Assembly (NCBI GenBank): GCA_013368315.1 | Contig: JAACJM010000001.1 | Coordinates: 620,001 to 684,000, forward strand | Source of the DNA: Tetrapyrgos nigripes | Lineage: Eukaryota > Basidiomycota > Agaricomycetes > Agaricales > Campanellaceae | Length of the DNA stretch: 64,000 nucleotides | Reading direction: 5' to 3' | Shown here: one piece after another, positions 1 to 9,729 of the stretch | Numbering within the stretch: the stretch's first letter is position 1 | How the letters are laid out: each line of letters starts with the position of its first letter | Notes under the pieces: generated by a model | What the model was told of the DNA's origin: nothing | Databases searched by the model: none | What the model saw: only the letters and a program-made list of their open reading frames with translations | Position numbers and translations under genes: made by a program

Positions 1-639
1 CATATCCGTCCGTCTCTGCAATTCTCCTTCCGTCATGCCACTCATCGCCAACTCTTGTAGTCCCTTCCCAAGATTCCCTATACGAGATAATACACCAGCA
101 AGCTTCTGCTTGGCACTGACGTTGGATTTTTGTGAAGCATTGATATCACCTTGGTCAGACAAGGCTTCGCGTTTGTTGATGTCTGCACGGACATCTCGAA
201 GTCGGCTTTGAATTTCGCGATGTTCGTCTAGCCAAGAGGCGGATGTGAACTGGGTGGGAGGTCCTCCTACGACCCCTGCCTGTCTACCGATAGGTACCCC
301 GAGAAAGTCCTTGAAAGCGAATGTTTCCCTCCATTTATCCTCCTTGGCGCTGACTATGGCTCGGAGATACGCTTCGAGACCAGCCTTGCGCTCTTCGAGG
401 AGTGCGGGGTCACTATGTGAACGAAAGACAGAGAACTTGTGTTTGGGTGGTAGAGGGCAAGGAGGAGGAGATCCGGTGGCCTTGGTTAACTCGATGTGGA
501 GATCATCAAATTCTGAATACCGTCTCCACATAGACCAGGAGCGTACATGAGCCTCGACGTCGATTTGGTAGACAGTGTGCGGTTTGGGTTCAGAGCGTTC
601 TTGATACTTTCGTATATGGACGGATTGGATGGCGGTCAT
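1..639 (-). CDS. Vam7-like PX-domain SNARE protein (N-terminal part, runs off left edge)
   Basis: The frame is open from the ATG at 639 to the window edge, giving about 213 residues without an intron. Residues 1-120 look like a PX phosphoinositide-binding domain: the start MTAIQSVHIRKYQER, the basic RRYSEFDDLHIEL strand/helix typical of PX, the PPCPLPPK proline loop and a C-terminal FKDFLGVP. The region after it is polar and helical, as in the linker of Vam7/SNAP-25-like vacuolar SNAREs. Such proteins bind PI3P and act in homotypic vacuole fusion. The SNARE helix that would prove this lies outside the window, so another PX protein (sorting-nexin type) is possible. The region just upstream of its start codon is also found at 3318-3430 as the left end of a segmental duplication. 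Confidence 0.7.
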   Translation of the reverse strand, partial: MTAIQSVHIRKYQERSEPKPHTVYQIDVEAHVRSWSMWRRYSEFDDLHIELTKATGSPPPCPLPPKHKFSVFRSHSDPALLEERKAGLEAYLRAIVSAKEDKWRETFAFKDFLGVPIGRQAGVVGGPPTQFTSASWLDEHREIQSRLRDVRADINKREALSDQGDINASQKSNVSAKQKLAGVLSRIGNLGKGLQELAMSGMTEGELQRRTDM

Positions 640-719
640 GGATGATGACGCAAGAGGAAAGAGTGTGCTGTTTATGCGTGTTTCAACTCTTTATAGCCAT
701 TGCTACATATTATGACTCC

Positions 720-1795
720 TAACATTCAGAACTGTTTCTGCCCACTAGCTATGACGTATTTTGCACCAGAAACATGAAGCCATTCCATTATCCATCTGAA
801 TACTCTCCAACCAAAACCCTTCCTTTCAAGAACTCCACAAATCCGGGAAACACATCCTCACTTATGTCCTCCATCGTTACATCAACGAAACTAATCCTTT
901 CCAGCTGCTCGATATACCGAGGCACTGAAACCCCATTCGCTTCAGGCATGACTGCAAACACCGAGAACATGAGCAACCTTTTCCATCCTTCCAATTTGGC
1001 TGCATCCAGACAAATATCCGCAAGAGCAACCTCCCTCCTGGTGCGAGATGCTCAAACGACTGTCGTAAAAAAAGCTCTCGAGTCTTAAAATGATAGGCAC
1101 AGTCCAAAGCTAGTATCGCGTCGAAAGTTGCATGGGAGTTTGGATCCAATGGGTGCCTGACAGCACCTGGACGGTAAACGGCATCTCCTTCGTATAGATT
1201 AATTTCGGTGTCCTTGGGGACTTTGATTTGGGACAATCGTTCTAGAGAACGGTTGTGGTGTGTTGTGAGACTGGTTATACCCGTCAAGCTCGATATCAGA
1301 TTAACAGAGGGGTTCGAGAGTAAGAAAGTCAGAGATTCGCCAGTACCATGACCGACGTCTGCATCGCACGTCAGTAAATTTGGACTGAGAAGACATGAGA
1401 AAAACAAACCTAGAACTCTAGCACCGTGCTTGATTTGAGCGGCTTGGATCAGTTTCTTGGCCAGCGCTACAAGTGAGCAGATTTTTTTTCATTCCAAAGC
1501 GTTGATTGTAGCAAAGCGCTGCTAACCTTGACAAGCATCAGGAAAAGTGGTTACATCCTAGAGCTAATGAGGGATATTTTGGTGAAGCTTTCACAAGTAG
1601 ATTCACCTTCCAGAACCCCATATTTAACCACTCAGTTTTTGGAAGTTCTCGTGGATCGTCATTGGGAAGTCTGTTGAGGGACAGATGGAAAAGTCCATAG
1701 GGGTCGGAAGATTTACGAGGCCAAAGCAACCAGGGAATAAACATTACAAAGCCAGCAACAAGTAATTGGATCAAGATAGATAGAGCCATAAGCAT
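720..1795 (-). pseudogene. Membrane-anchored SAM methyltransferase, copy 1, frameshifted
   Basis: This is the duplicate of the intact gene at 3390-4464. The start at 1795 (MLMALSILIQLL) opens a hydrophobic anchor, followed by the NMGFWK block and the SAM-binding DVGHGTGES motif. About 20 residues after the conserved HLAPGGR block the two copies part. Copy 1 lacks one base near 1030 (AACCTCCC against AATCCTCCC in copy 2) and another near 818 (three C against four). The frame is lost after HLAPGG, and even the downstream segment, which still reads MEGWKRLLMFSVFAV in another frame, ends early. Loss of function is likely unless these are assembly errors. The upstream introns are still intact, so the break is young. 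Confidence 0.8.
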
Positions 1796-1872
1796 AAAAC
1801 AAGTTCCTGTAACCCAAAAGACCTGTACGAAAATGAGTTCGGAAGGCAAGCAGAAAACGAATAACGACGTAC

Positions 1873-2454
1873 CTATGCCTTCTCTTCTACAGCTTGGATG
1901 AGTTTTTCAAATACACGTTGATGAGCCTTGCGTGCGGTGTATACGATGTATGGCATCAAGAAGAAAATTCCCTGTATATAGAAAACGGGGGTTCTGGTTA
2001 GAGTTGCATCAATACGCGAATCAATGCACCCGACTCACCGATACAGAAACATCTTCTCGTACTTCAGTCTGGTCCTCATCTTTCTTCACGGCCCTCCATC
2101 GAGCATTCATAGTTGTGTAAGCTTGAGCGTTCGTTTGTGACTCGACGCCATCCTCTGTGAGGTGAAAAATGTCAAATGTGGTCAACGTGGAATTCGAAAT
2201 TGCGAGGAAAGAGCTGAGAAACCACCTTTCTGCGTCACCAGACTAGTAAAGGTATTTACTGTCTCAAATATTCCTAGAACAGGGAGCCTTTCCGAGATGG
2301 TGTACAAGTCGGGTTGGGAAGGATCTTTTACCTCGTATTTAACGACGAGGGGACTCGCTGTGATGAGGAACTCGGGTCGAATAACCTCCAGCGCTTTAGC
2401 TTCTGGCACTGCAACAACTTTGCTGAACGAAAATTGACGGTTGACGATGAACAT
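1873..2454 (-). CDS. START-like (DUF7053-type) small protein, copy 1
   Basis: About 147 residues from ATG 2454 (MFIVNRQFSFSK), in three exons. Removal of two introns with good GT..AG borders joins the SLVTQK, EDGVESQTNAQ and DVSVS..GIFFLMPYIVY segments in frame. The pattern (N-terminal beta strand, PEAKALEVI helix, LYTISERLPVLG strand, C-terminal amphipathic helix RVFEKLIQAVEEKA) resembles the START/SRPBCC-like fungal DUF7053 family, whose ligands are unknown; that family assignment is from memory. The TAG stop at 1873-1875 is followed directly by a strong donor GTACGT. The 50-nt intron that follows (1823-1872) leaves the methyltransferase start 27 nt downstream in the same frame. A weaker in-phase donor 18 nt upstream would skip the stop and fuse both proteins. 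Confidence 0.6.
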
Positions 2455-2488
2455 ATCCAAGGAAGACCACTGGACAGACGCATATTTA

Positions 2489-3317
2489 TGGATGATTCTA
2501 CTGGGAAACCCCATAAACCACATTACCATGGGTACAGCATGGGTATTTTGGAAACGCCTTCGAAGTAGACTTGTAAGGTGGGTGACTCGCACCGTGTCGG
2601 CAAATACCGAACAGTGCCTCCCTCTCTTCGATGCTAGCGTTCCGGCGAAGACCGCCAAGGTACGATACTTGGCATAAGTATTCCTTTATTATACCCCATA
2701 TTTCATAGTAACTCACCCATATTTCATTTCACACCACCATAAGCCATAAAGTTCTGACTTACCAGGTAGTAGCTTGTCCTACCTACCGATGCAGTACCCA
2801 TACCGTATGTCAAGCACTACTTGAAATACTCATTTATCCTTTGACTGTCACTTTCCAGCAAATTGCAATGCCTGAGAATGACTGAAGCCCTCTTACCAGC
2901 CCTGCAGATTTTTCTGAGCTTCTTATCGGTACCCAACTGTCAAATGCTCTGAATCTGTTTGTGGCAACGACGCTCTTCAACACAGTTCTCACTGGTCTCC
3001 CCTCGTTGCGCGCCAGGTATTACCGTTATAGAACTCAGTACTCCATAAAGGATAGCCCAAACCAAGTCCTACCTTAGATCCCGTTGATGGAATACTTACT
3101 GTACTAGCTAGCCGTAGGTAGGTACACAGCATGGTCCCAATCGGAACTGCATATATAGAGTTGTAGCACTGGAATATACTCTTTTTTCTCTAATTTCCAC
3201 ATTTACTCCTCAAATAATTGCGGTACTATGGTCATACAGCACATCTAAAAGATAGAGTAACCTATTGCCTTGCAGGAGTAAAAAAAACGTAGCTATCGAT
3301 GAGGAGAGGGTACTTTC
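2489..3317. other. Spacer between the two duplicated blocks
   Basis: No gene is supported here. Short open frames lack codon bias and splice logic. The left part must hold the promoter of START-like copy 1. There are scattered TACCTAC/GTAGGTA motifs, but no clear terminal inverted repeats and no transposase, so I cannot tell how the spacer arose. Confidence 0.6.
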
Positions 3318-3389
3318 GCGGTCATGGAGGAAAGAGGTGCGCTATTTACGCTTTTATAGCCATTGCTATATAACCCTGTCCAAATCTAA

Positions 3390-4464
3390 TTACATGCTTT
3401 TCTGCCCACTAGCTATAACAAATTTTGCACCAGAAGCATAAAGCCATTCCATCATCCATCCAAACACTCTCCAACCAAAACCCCTTCCTTTCAAGAAGGC
3501 CACAAATCCAGGAAACACATCCTCGCTTATATCCTCCACGATTACATCAACGAAACCAATCTTTTCCAGCTGCTCGATATACCGTGGCACTGCAATCCCA
3601 TTCGCTTCAGGCATGACTGCAAACACCGAGAACATGAGCAACCTTTTCCATCCTTCCAATTTGGCTGCATCCAGACAAATATCCGCAAGAGCAATCCTCC
3701 CTCCTGGTGCGAGATGCTCAAATGACTGTCGTAAAAAGAGATCTCGCGTCTTGAAATGATAGGCACAGTCCAAAGCTAGTATCGCGTCGAAAGTTGCATG
3801 GGAGTTTGGATCCAATGGGTGCCTGACAGCACCTGAACGGTAAACGGCATCTCCTTCGTATAGATTAATTTCGGTGTCCTTGGGGACTTTGATTTGGGAC
3901 AATCGTTCTAGAGAACGGTTGTGGTGTGTTGTGAGACTGGTTATACCCGTCAAGCTCGATATTAGATTAACAGACGGGTTCGAGAGTAAGAAAATCAGAG
4001 ATTCGCCAGTACCATGACCGACGTCTGCGTCTCATGTCAGTAAATTTGGACTGAGAAGACATGAGAAAAACAAACCTAGAACTCTAGCACCGTGCTTGAT
4101 TTGAGCGGCTTGGATCAGTTTCTTGGCCAGCGCTACAAGTGAGCAGATTTTTTTTTTTCATTCCAAAGCGTTCATTGTAGCAAAGCGCTGCTAACCTTGA
4201 CAAGCATCAGGAAAAGTGGTTACATCCTAGAGCTAATGAGGGATATTCTGGTGAAGCTTTCACAAGTAGATTCACCTTCCAGAACCCCATATTTAACCAC
4301 TCAGTTTTTGGAAGTTCTCGTGGATCGTCATTGGGAAGTCTGTTGAGGGACAGATGGAAAAGTCCATAGGGGTCGGAAGATTTACGAGGCCAAAGCAACC
4401 AGAAAGTAACCATTACAAAGCCAGGAACAAGTAGTTGAATGAAGATAGATAGAGCCATAAGCAT
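3390..4464 (-). CDS. Membrane-anchored class I SAM-dependent methyltransferase, copy 2 (intact)
   Basis: Start at 4464 (MLMALSIFIQLLVPGFVM), stop TAA at 3390, four exons, about 290 residues. Residues 1-25 form one hydrophobic anchor. Then come a basic WPRKSSDPYGLFH turn and the NMGFWK..TFPDACQALAKKLI entry helix. The SAM-binding motif I is VLDVGHGTGES. Motif II lies around FDAILALDCAYHFKTRD, and HLAPGGRIALADIC is the motif III region of Methyltransf_11/25-type enzymes. The C-terminal EDISEDVFPGFVAFLKG helix is family-like. Substrate unknown; the anchor suggests a membrane lipid or other hydrophobic acceptor (inference). It lies directly downstream of the START-like gene on the same strand, 79 bp from its stop, and joins it in frame once the 52-nt intron 4492-4543 is removed. 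Confidence 0.78.
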
Positions 4465-4543
4465 AAGACAAGTTCCTGTAACCCAAAAGACCTGTACGAA
4501 AATGAGTTGAGTGAAGGAAAGCAGAAAATGAATAACGACGTAC

Positions 4544-5125
4544 CTATGCCTTCTCTTCTACAGCTTGAATGAGTTTTTCAAATACACGTTGATGAGCCTT
4601 GCGTGCAGTGTATACGATGTATGGCATCAAGAAGAAAAGTCCCTGTATATAGAAAACGGGGGTTCTGGTTAGAGTTGCATCAATACGCGAATCAATGCAC
4701 CCGACTCACCGATACAGAAACATCTTCCCGTACTTCAGTCTGGTCCTCATCTTTCTTCACGGCCCTCCATCGAGCATTCATAGTTGTGTAAGCTTGAGCG
4801 TTCGTTTGTGACTCGACGCCATCCTCTGCGAGGTGAAAAATGTAAAATGGGGTCAACGTGGAATTCGAAATTGCGAGGAAAGAGCTGAGAAACCACCTTT
4901 CTGCGTCACCAGACTAGTAAAGGTATGTACTGTCTCAAATATTCCTAGAACAGGGAGCCTTTCCGAGATGGTGTACAAGTCGGGTTGGGAAGGATCTTTC
5001 GCCTCATATTTAACGACGAGGGGACTCGCTGTGATGAGGAACTCGGGTCGAATAGCCTCCAACGCTTTAGCTTCTGGCACTGCAACAACTTTGCTGAACG
5101 AAAATTGACGGTTGACGATGAACAT
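4544..5125 (-). CDS. START-like (DUF7053-type) small protein, copy 2
   Basis: This is the near-identical paralogue of 1873-2454, with only a handful of amino-acid differences (for example VIRPEF to AIRPEF and VNTFT to VHTFT). It has the same three-exon structure, the same TAG stop and the same GTACGT donor immediately after it. About 147 residues. A ligand-binding role is inferred only from the START-like pattern. Because it is followed by an intact methyltransferase, this copy is the one that could give a START-methyltransferase fusion or a two-cistron mRNA. Confidence 0.6.
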
Positions 5126-5262
5126 GTTCACTTGACAGACGCGTATTTACTGCCACGCAAACATTCTACATGGATTACAATTATACTCGAGACTTTTAAC
5201 TGAAAAATCAAAGCAAGACGACATCTAACGATACAATGCACAAAATAATATGACAGCGCTGA

Positions 5263-6710
5263 TCAAGAGGCAGCAGGGGTATTAGTTGTGTCCGGGGTCG
5301 AGAGACTTTGAGGCACAGAGGTGGACGGTTCGATGGGTTCCGGGGGAGAGGCTCCTATGACACAGCGTAACACATCGCTGAGCGTGATGATTCCGAGTAA
5401 CCGACCCTTTTTGCCGCCTTTTTTTTCTTCTTCCTACGTATAGGTGTGAGCATGCGACAAGAATTGGTGAAAAAGTATGACTGTACCTCTCCTTCAACGA
5501 CGACCAGACGGTGTACTCGACGCTTCTTGATGAGCTGAAGAAGCGTTCCTAATGAGTCGTGGGCAGTACAGATGACCACTCCTGGAAAATCCGGTGACCG
5601 TTGCTTGAGAGCTTCGGAGATAGTCAAATCTAACGATTGGTATGACCCGGAGCGGACGAGAGTCTACGTGGTGAAGGTTAGGTGGCTGGAACCTGTGAGG
5701 TGATAGGGTGGCTTACAATCACATCCACTGTCTCGTAGAGATTGACGACTATCCCATTCTCATCAATGATTGGGACGGCAGAGATGGAGAGTTCAGAAAA
5801 CTTGTGAACGACGTCGAATACGGTGGTGTCGAGGCTAGCGGTGGCGATGGGATAGAACGGATTGTCGGTGGGATTAGAGTCGGACGACTGAACATAAGTT
5901 CCAATCTTGAGTTTGCGCAAAGGATGATGGAGCTGCTGTATTTCCTTGGAGCACTGCAAAGCTGTCAATCTAGACGTCAAGAAAGAAAGAAGCGGAGACA
6001 AACGTTGATGGATATGAATTTGAGCAATCGGTATTGTGTCAGTGTCGAAACAATGACTTCGTGACCGGTCTCAGTGTCGTAGTCTAGAAGGGGTAGCCGA
6101 CGAGCATGGGTCTGTACTAGTACTTGAGCGGCTTCGTATAGTGAACTATATGGGTATTTGCGAAGGAGTGGAGGAGGATCTACGCCGAGACTTTTCTCGA
6201 TCTCTGATGCAAGTATGAGATATATGAAGCCGAAAAGACGGGCAAGAACGGACCTCTGAGCGACTCGAGACGAAACGTTTCGACGTCTGCGGCGGCATAG
6301 TCGTAAGATGCGGTGCGATAGTAATGCTGGATGAGATGTATGATGTCGAGTACAGTCAGCATGCCTGCAAACTCTGATTTCTCGCTATTCCAGAGAGGAG
6401 CGGAGACGACACCTGGGAGATGGTTAGATGAAGCGCAAAGGCAAGGAAGGATGCTGACTGTTGAGGAGCATGCAATGAAGGGCTTCTTTACACTGAGTTT
6501 TGTGTCGAGGATGATTAGACGGAAGCTGATTGGAAAGGCGTCGTAACAGGTGCGACCTTTGAGGAAGGATCTAATGGAATGGAGAGCGACATGATGGGTG
6601 TCCTGGGCTGGCAAGTGGGAAGGGGCTCTGCGACGGGCGGAACGGGTGGACGGATTTCTTCTGGGCGACGATAAGGGATTCATGGTACTCGCGGGAACTG
6701 CACATGACAT
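5263..6710 (-). CDS. SNF4: AMPK/SNF1 regulatory gamma subunit (Snf4-like)
   Basis: The exons on the minus strand read as an AMP-activated kinase gamma subunit: HSIRSFLKGRTCYDAFP, then VVSAPLWNSEKSEFAGMLTV, the IIHLIQHYYRTAS helix, RRLPLLDYDTETGHEV, LKIGTYVQS, SISAVPIIDENGIVVN, RVHRLVVVEGE and GRLLGIITLSDVLRC. These correspond to four tandem CBS repeats that bind adenine nucleotides. The protein is about 370 residues with a Ser/Pro tail, and five introns can be traced. Start 6710 (MSCAVPAS) or 6683 (MNPLSSPR); the choice is uncertain. In CBS1 the conserved stretch VKK-ALHCMLLN is split over two frames at 6478-6484, as if one base were missing. An in-frame alternative donor (GTGTAA) would delete the segment. 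This may be an assembly error or a real defect. Confidence 0.9.
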
Positions 6711-6809
6711 CTCTTTCTCCGTCCACCACCTACAACGCTTGACATCCAACACTTATCCGAGGTCACATTATTCACTGTATTTGACAGCACAATTGCTGCC
6801 AAAACCCCA

Positions 6810-8610
6810 ATGACCCCAGACTCTCCATTTCTCGTCCTGCTGCCCCTTCTCATTATCCTCGTATCCCTTCTCTTTCTCTTCCTTCTCTTTCTCATATGCA
6901 TACTTCTGCTCCGCAGAAGACGGGGCATCGTCCTTCGTGACAGCGATGGCCCCACCGACATGTCCAGAGAAGAGCTCATCGAGAGCGAGGGCGGCTTTGG
7001 CCAGATCGAGACTCGCTGGCTCGAATCTCTCACCGACGACCATTCTCGTCGCGCTTACTTACGCGCTAAAGGTCCGCCTGCTTCCTCTCTCCTGTTGCAT
7101 CCTGGTTAAATACGTTGCAGATTTCCAGCTCCAGTACCTCCCAAACTCTCTTCCTTCCGACATCACTCTCTCTCAGTTCCTTTCCATCCAGGAAAAAGGT
7201 GTTTCTGCTTGGTCATTCGAGCCCGACTACGAAACCGTGAACTACCTTCTCGTGCATGCTCGCACAGAAATCACCTTTCTCCCAGATCCCGCTTCTGCAT
7301 CTTGCGTCCAGTCAAATTTGCCTTTACCGAAACTCAATGAAGTCTATTACTGGGAAGTGAAGATGTTTGACCTTCCCGAAACGACTAACGTTGCGGTCGG
7401 TCTGGCAACCAAGCCTTATCCCACCTTCCGTCTACCGGGATGGAATCGCTACTCTGCTGCCTATCACTCCAGTGGTGACAAGTCCCACAACTATCCCTTC
7501 ACTTCTACCTCATTCGGATCACCTTTGAAGGAGGGTGATGTATTAGGCATCGGTTACCGGCCACGCTCTGGCACCGTGTTCTTCACTCGCAATGGACGCA
7601 AGATGGAGGATGCATTCACAGGTCTCAACCGCTGGAACCTCTTCCCCACAATTGGCGCCGATGGTCCTTGCAGTGTCCATGTCAACTTGGGCCAAGCAGG
7701 TTTCGTTTTTGTTGAAGCAAACGTCAAGAAATGGGGTTTGGCTCCAAGTGTGGGAACCCTAGCACCTCCACCGGCCTATGGCAGTGAACGAGGCAGTATC
7801 TTGTTGGATGTCGGTGGTCGGGTTCGCCAAGACAACAGTCCCCACTCTACGCCAGGTGCCTCGTCACCTGTTCCGTCATCGCGTGGTTCTCACAGAACCA
7901 GGCGTCCAAGACCCAGTAGTGGCGAACCCATAGTCTCATCACCGTTGAGAACGTCAACACCCATCACACCGCCGCCGCCCATCACGCCGATTGCCGAAGA
8001 ACCCAATAATAGCGACGCCGGACCATCCAACACCAGATACATATCACCGACCGACCTTCCTTTCCATACTCCTTCAAATACTAATCTTCCTCCTTCACCT
8101 GGGCCTCCTCAAGACTTTGACGTGGCTTCACGATCTGCGTCACCTTCTCCATCTTCGTCTAGGCCGCATTCTCCTGAAGCAGGTGCGCGAAACCCATTCT
8201 CCACTCCTCGCCATCTTGGGCGATCTCTCACTCATATCGCCACCTCTTTATCCAACTCAGGATTAGAACTAAACTCTCAGGTGCACCCTCCCCCTGAATC
8301 GCCTATGAGTCCAGACCCTCCTACACCTAACCATCATGATATACATTTGCAGGCCCTTCCACGGTCAGATCACCAACGAACATCGAGTACGGGTAGTCAA
8401 ACTGTCGAGAACGACAGGCTGGATGCTTCAACCGAGGCGTTATCCAGGCGAGATCCCCCTGCTTATTCTCCTCTGGATGCATTCACGTATGCAGACGGTG
8501 TTCGTTTAGATTTACCTGCAGAAGTCATTGCTGCGGCTCTTGAAGGGGGTGCAATTCCTGACAGCGCTGTGGGTCAGAGGAATAGCAGCCGGAGGAGTAG
8601 AAGACGTTAA
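6810..8610 (+). CDS. Ssh4/Ear1-like SPRY-domain membrane adaptor for Rsp5 ubiquitin ligase
   Basis: Two exons (6810-7071 and 7121-8610) encode 583 residues. An N-terminal signal-anchor of about 25 Leu/Ile/Phe residues is followed by RRRR. Then come LPNSLPSDITLSQFL, IQEKGVSAWSFEPDYE and a full SPRY domain (about residues 120-290, with YYWEVKMFDLPETTNVAVGL and GTVFFTRNGRKMEDAF). Two PPxY motifs (PPPAYGSERGS after the SPRY domain and DPPAYSPL near the end) lie in a Ser/Pro-rich tail. This order matches Ssh4/Ear1, endosomal and vacuolar adaptors that recruit the HECT ligase Rsp5 by PPxY and sort permeases for degradation. It shares a 99-bp divergent promoter with SNF4. Confidence 0.88.
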
Positions 8611-8988
8611 TGTAATCATGAACATAATATCTGAACCCGGTTAGTTTGCACTGGATATATTTATGTTGTCGTTCTTATACTTGTACACCGTAGACTGCAC
8701 AAGGGTTTACAGATGATGTCCTCCTTGGTCGCAATGTTGTAATAAACGCAATCCCTGCTGTCCATAAGCTACTCGATCGTGACCTTCCATCCTTGAGACG
8801 CTCGACCCGGACCCGAACCGGACAATCAGACTAGGTTCACCGGGCTGTGAGGCCAATCAGTCTACGTATACACATTCGTTTAATTCCACTCCAAGAATAA
8901 GAATATAGTGACATTTACCTTGATTAAGATTTGTATTCTCTTCCCCCGCCGCCCGCAGTGTGGCCGCAGGCTGCGCAAACTACCGTTG
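8611..8988. other. Convergent 3' region
   Basis: This holds the 3' ends of the SPRY adaptor and of the small membrane protein. It is AT-rich near 8620-8700, with possible polyadenylation signals. I see no gene or repeat in it. Confidence 0.5.
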
Positions 8989-9330
8989 TCAAGCCCCCGT
9001 CGAATGGCTCCACGACGGCGTCAGCCCAGAATCCTTAGACTCTGGTGGTCCTACGTTGTCTTGTCTGCCAGGCTGAAACGTCACTTGTGTCTCCTTCGTC
9101 TGCACTTCCTTCCTTTCCTCCTCTTCACGCTTTTTACTCGGCGGTTTCGGTAAGAAAGTAAGTCCCAACCGCCTGAGCTTCCTCCGAGGCCACTTTGCGA
9201 AATATATCCACAACATCAACCCGACGATGACCAGAACAACGACAATCCATACTCCGATAAATCTCTTCGCGAAAGATGTCTCCGTCACGTCGTTGTCCGA
9301 ACCTGTGGGTCCATCCTTGTTATCGACCAT
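8989..9330 (-). CDS. Small single-pass membrane protein, unknown
   Basis: One exon, about 113 residues from ATG 9330 (MVDNKDGPTGSDND). An acidic N-terminus of about 25 residues is followed by a strong transmembrane helix (FIGVWIVVVLVIVGLMLWIY), a basic cluster KWPRRKLRRLG and a charged, Lys/Glu-rich tail. The positive-inside rule puts the C-terminus in the cytosol. I do not recognise a family. The hydrophobic/basic pattern is too regular to be a chance frame, but the 3' end could be altered by an unseen intron. Confidence 0.5.
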   Translation of the reverse strand: MVDNKDGPTGSDNDVTETSFAKRFIGVWIVVVLVIVGLMLWIYFAKWPRRKLRRLGLTFLPKPPSKKREEEERKEVQTKETQVTFQPGRQDNVGPPESKDSGLTPSWSHSTGA

Positions 9331-9729
9331 GGTAGGGTCAGAGCTGTAATCCCTCTTCAATGACTGGGGTATAGTTGATGTTCAGAATGGGTATGAACAT
9401 GGATGGGTGTAGAAGAGTCTGAGGGATGGGAGTTGGGACGGAGAAGGAATATTACATTAGAGACATTAAACGAACGGAAGCGGTCTAAATGTCTTTTTTA
9501 CTCGGGAGAAGAAATCTTGGCTCCACTGTGCCACGCTTAAAACGCCTCCGTCTAGTGTAAATCGACGGCATGGCCGCATGGGCCGATTACAGAATTTCAT
9601 TCCGTCTGCATGTGACGGCTGCGAGGGAGGAAGAGGACAAATACAATAAGTTTCTATACATCTTTACAAGACATGTAGTCTCTATTGTGTTGTTACAGTT
9701 GGAATGTTATTTTGTATACCGCGAATGAA
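9331..9729. other. Promoter of the small membrane protein and 3' region of AspRS
   Basis: No coding signal. The part next to 9330 should hold the promoter of the membrane protein, and the part next to 9730 the terminator of AspRS. I recognise no repeat or RNA gene. Confidence 0.5.

Larger units (their letters stand above)
632..2488. repeat. Segmental duplication, copy 1
   Basis: This stretch of about 1.86 kb is nearly identical to 3318-5149, apart from point changes and small indels. It starts at the start codon of the Vam7-like gene, so the promoter of that gene was copied too. It ends a few tens of bases upstream of the START-like start codon. The copies are in direct orientation and separated by about 830 bp of unrelated sequence. 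High identity even in introns and intergenic DNA indicates a recent event. I see no terminal repeats or transposase. Confidence 0.93.
3318..5149. repeat. Segmental duplication, copy 2
   Basis: This is the partner of 632-2488 in direct orientation. It contains an intact methyltransferase and an intact START-like gene. Its right end abuts the 3' end of the AMPK gamma gene, so START-like copy 2 has only about 138 bp upstream before SNF4 coding sequence. Copy 1 keeps a much longer upstream region. The two copies therefore probably have different transcriptional input. Confidence 0.93.

Noticed and set aside
2498..2716. Open frames upstream of START-like copy 1
   Set aside because: They have no ATG-based start in a good context, no family pattern and are absent from copy 2.
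2489..3317. Transposon as the cause of the duplication
   Set aside because: No terminal inverted repeats, target-site duplication or transposase fragment could be seen by eye.
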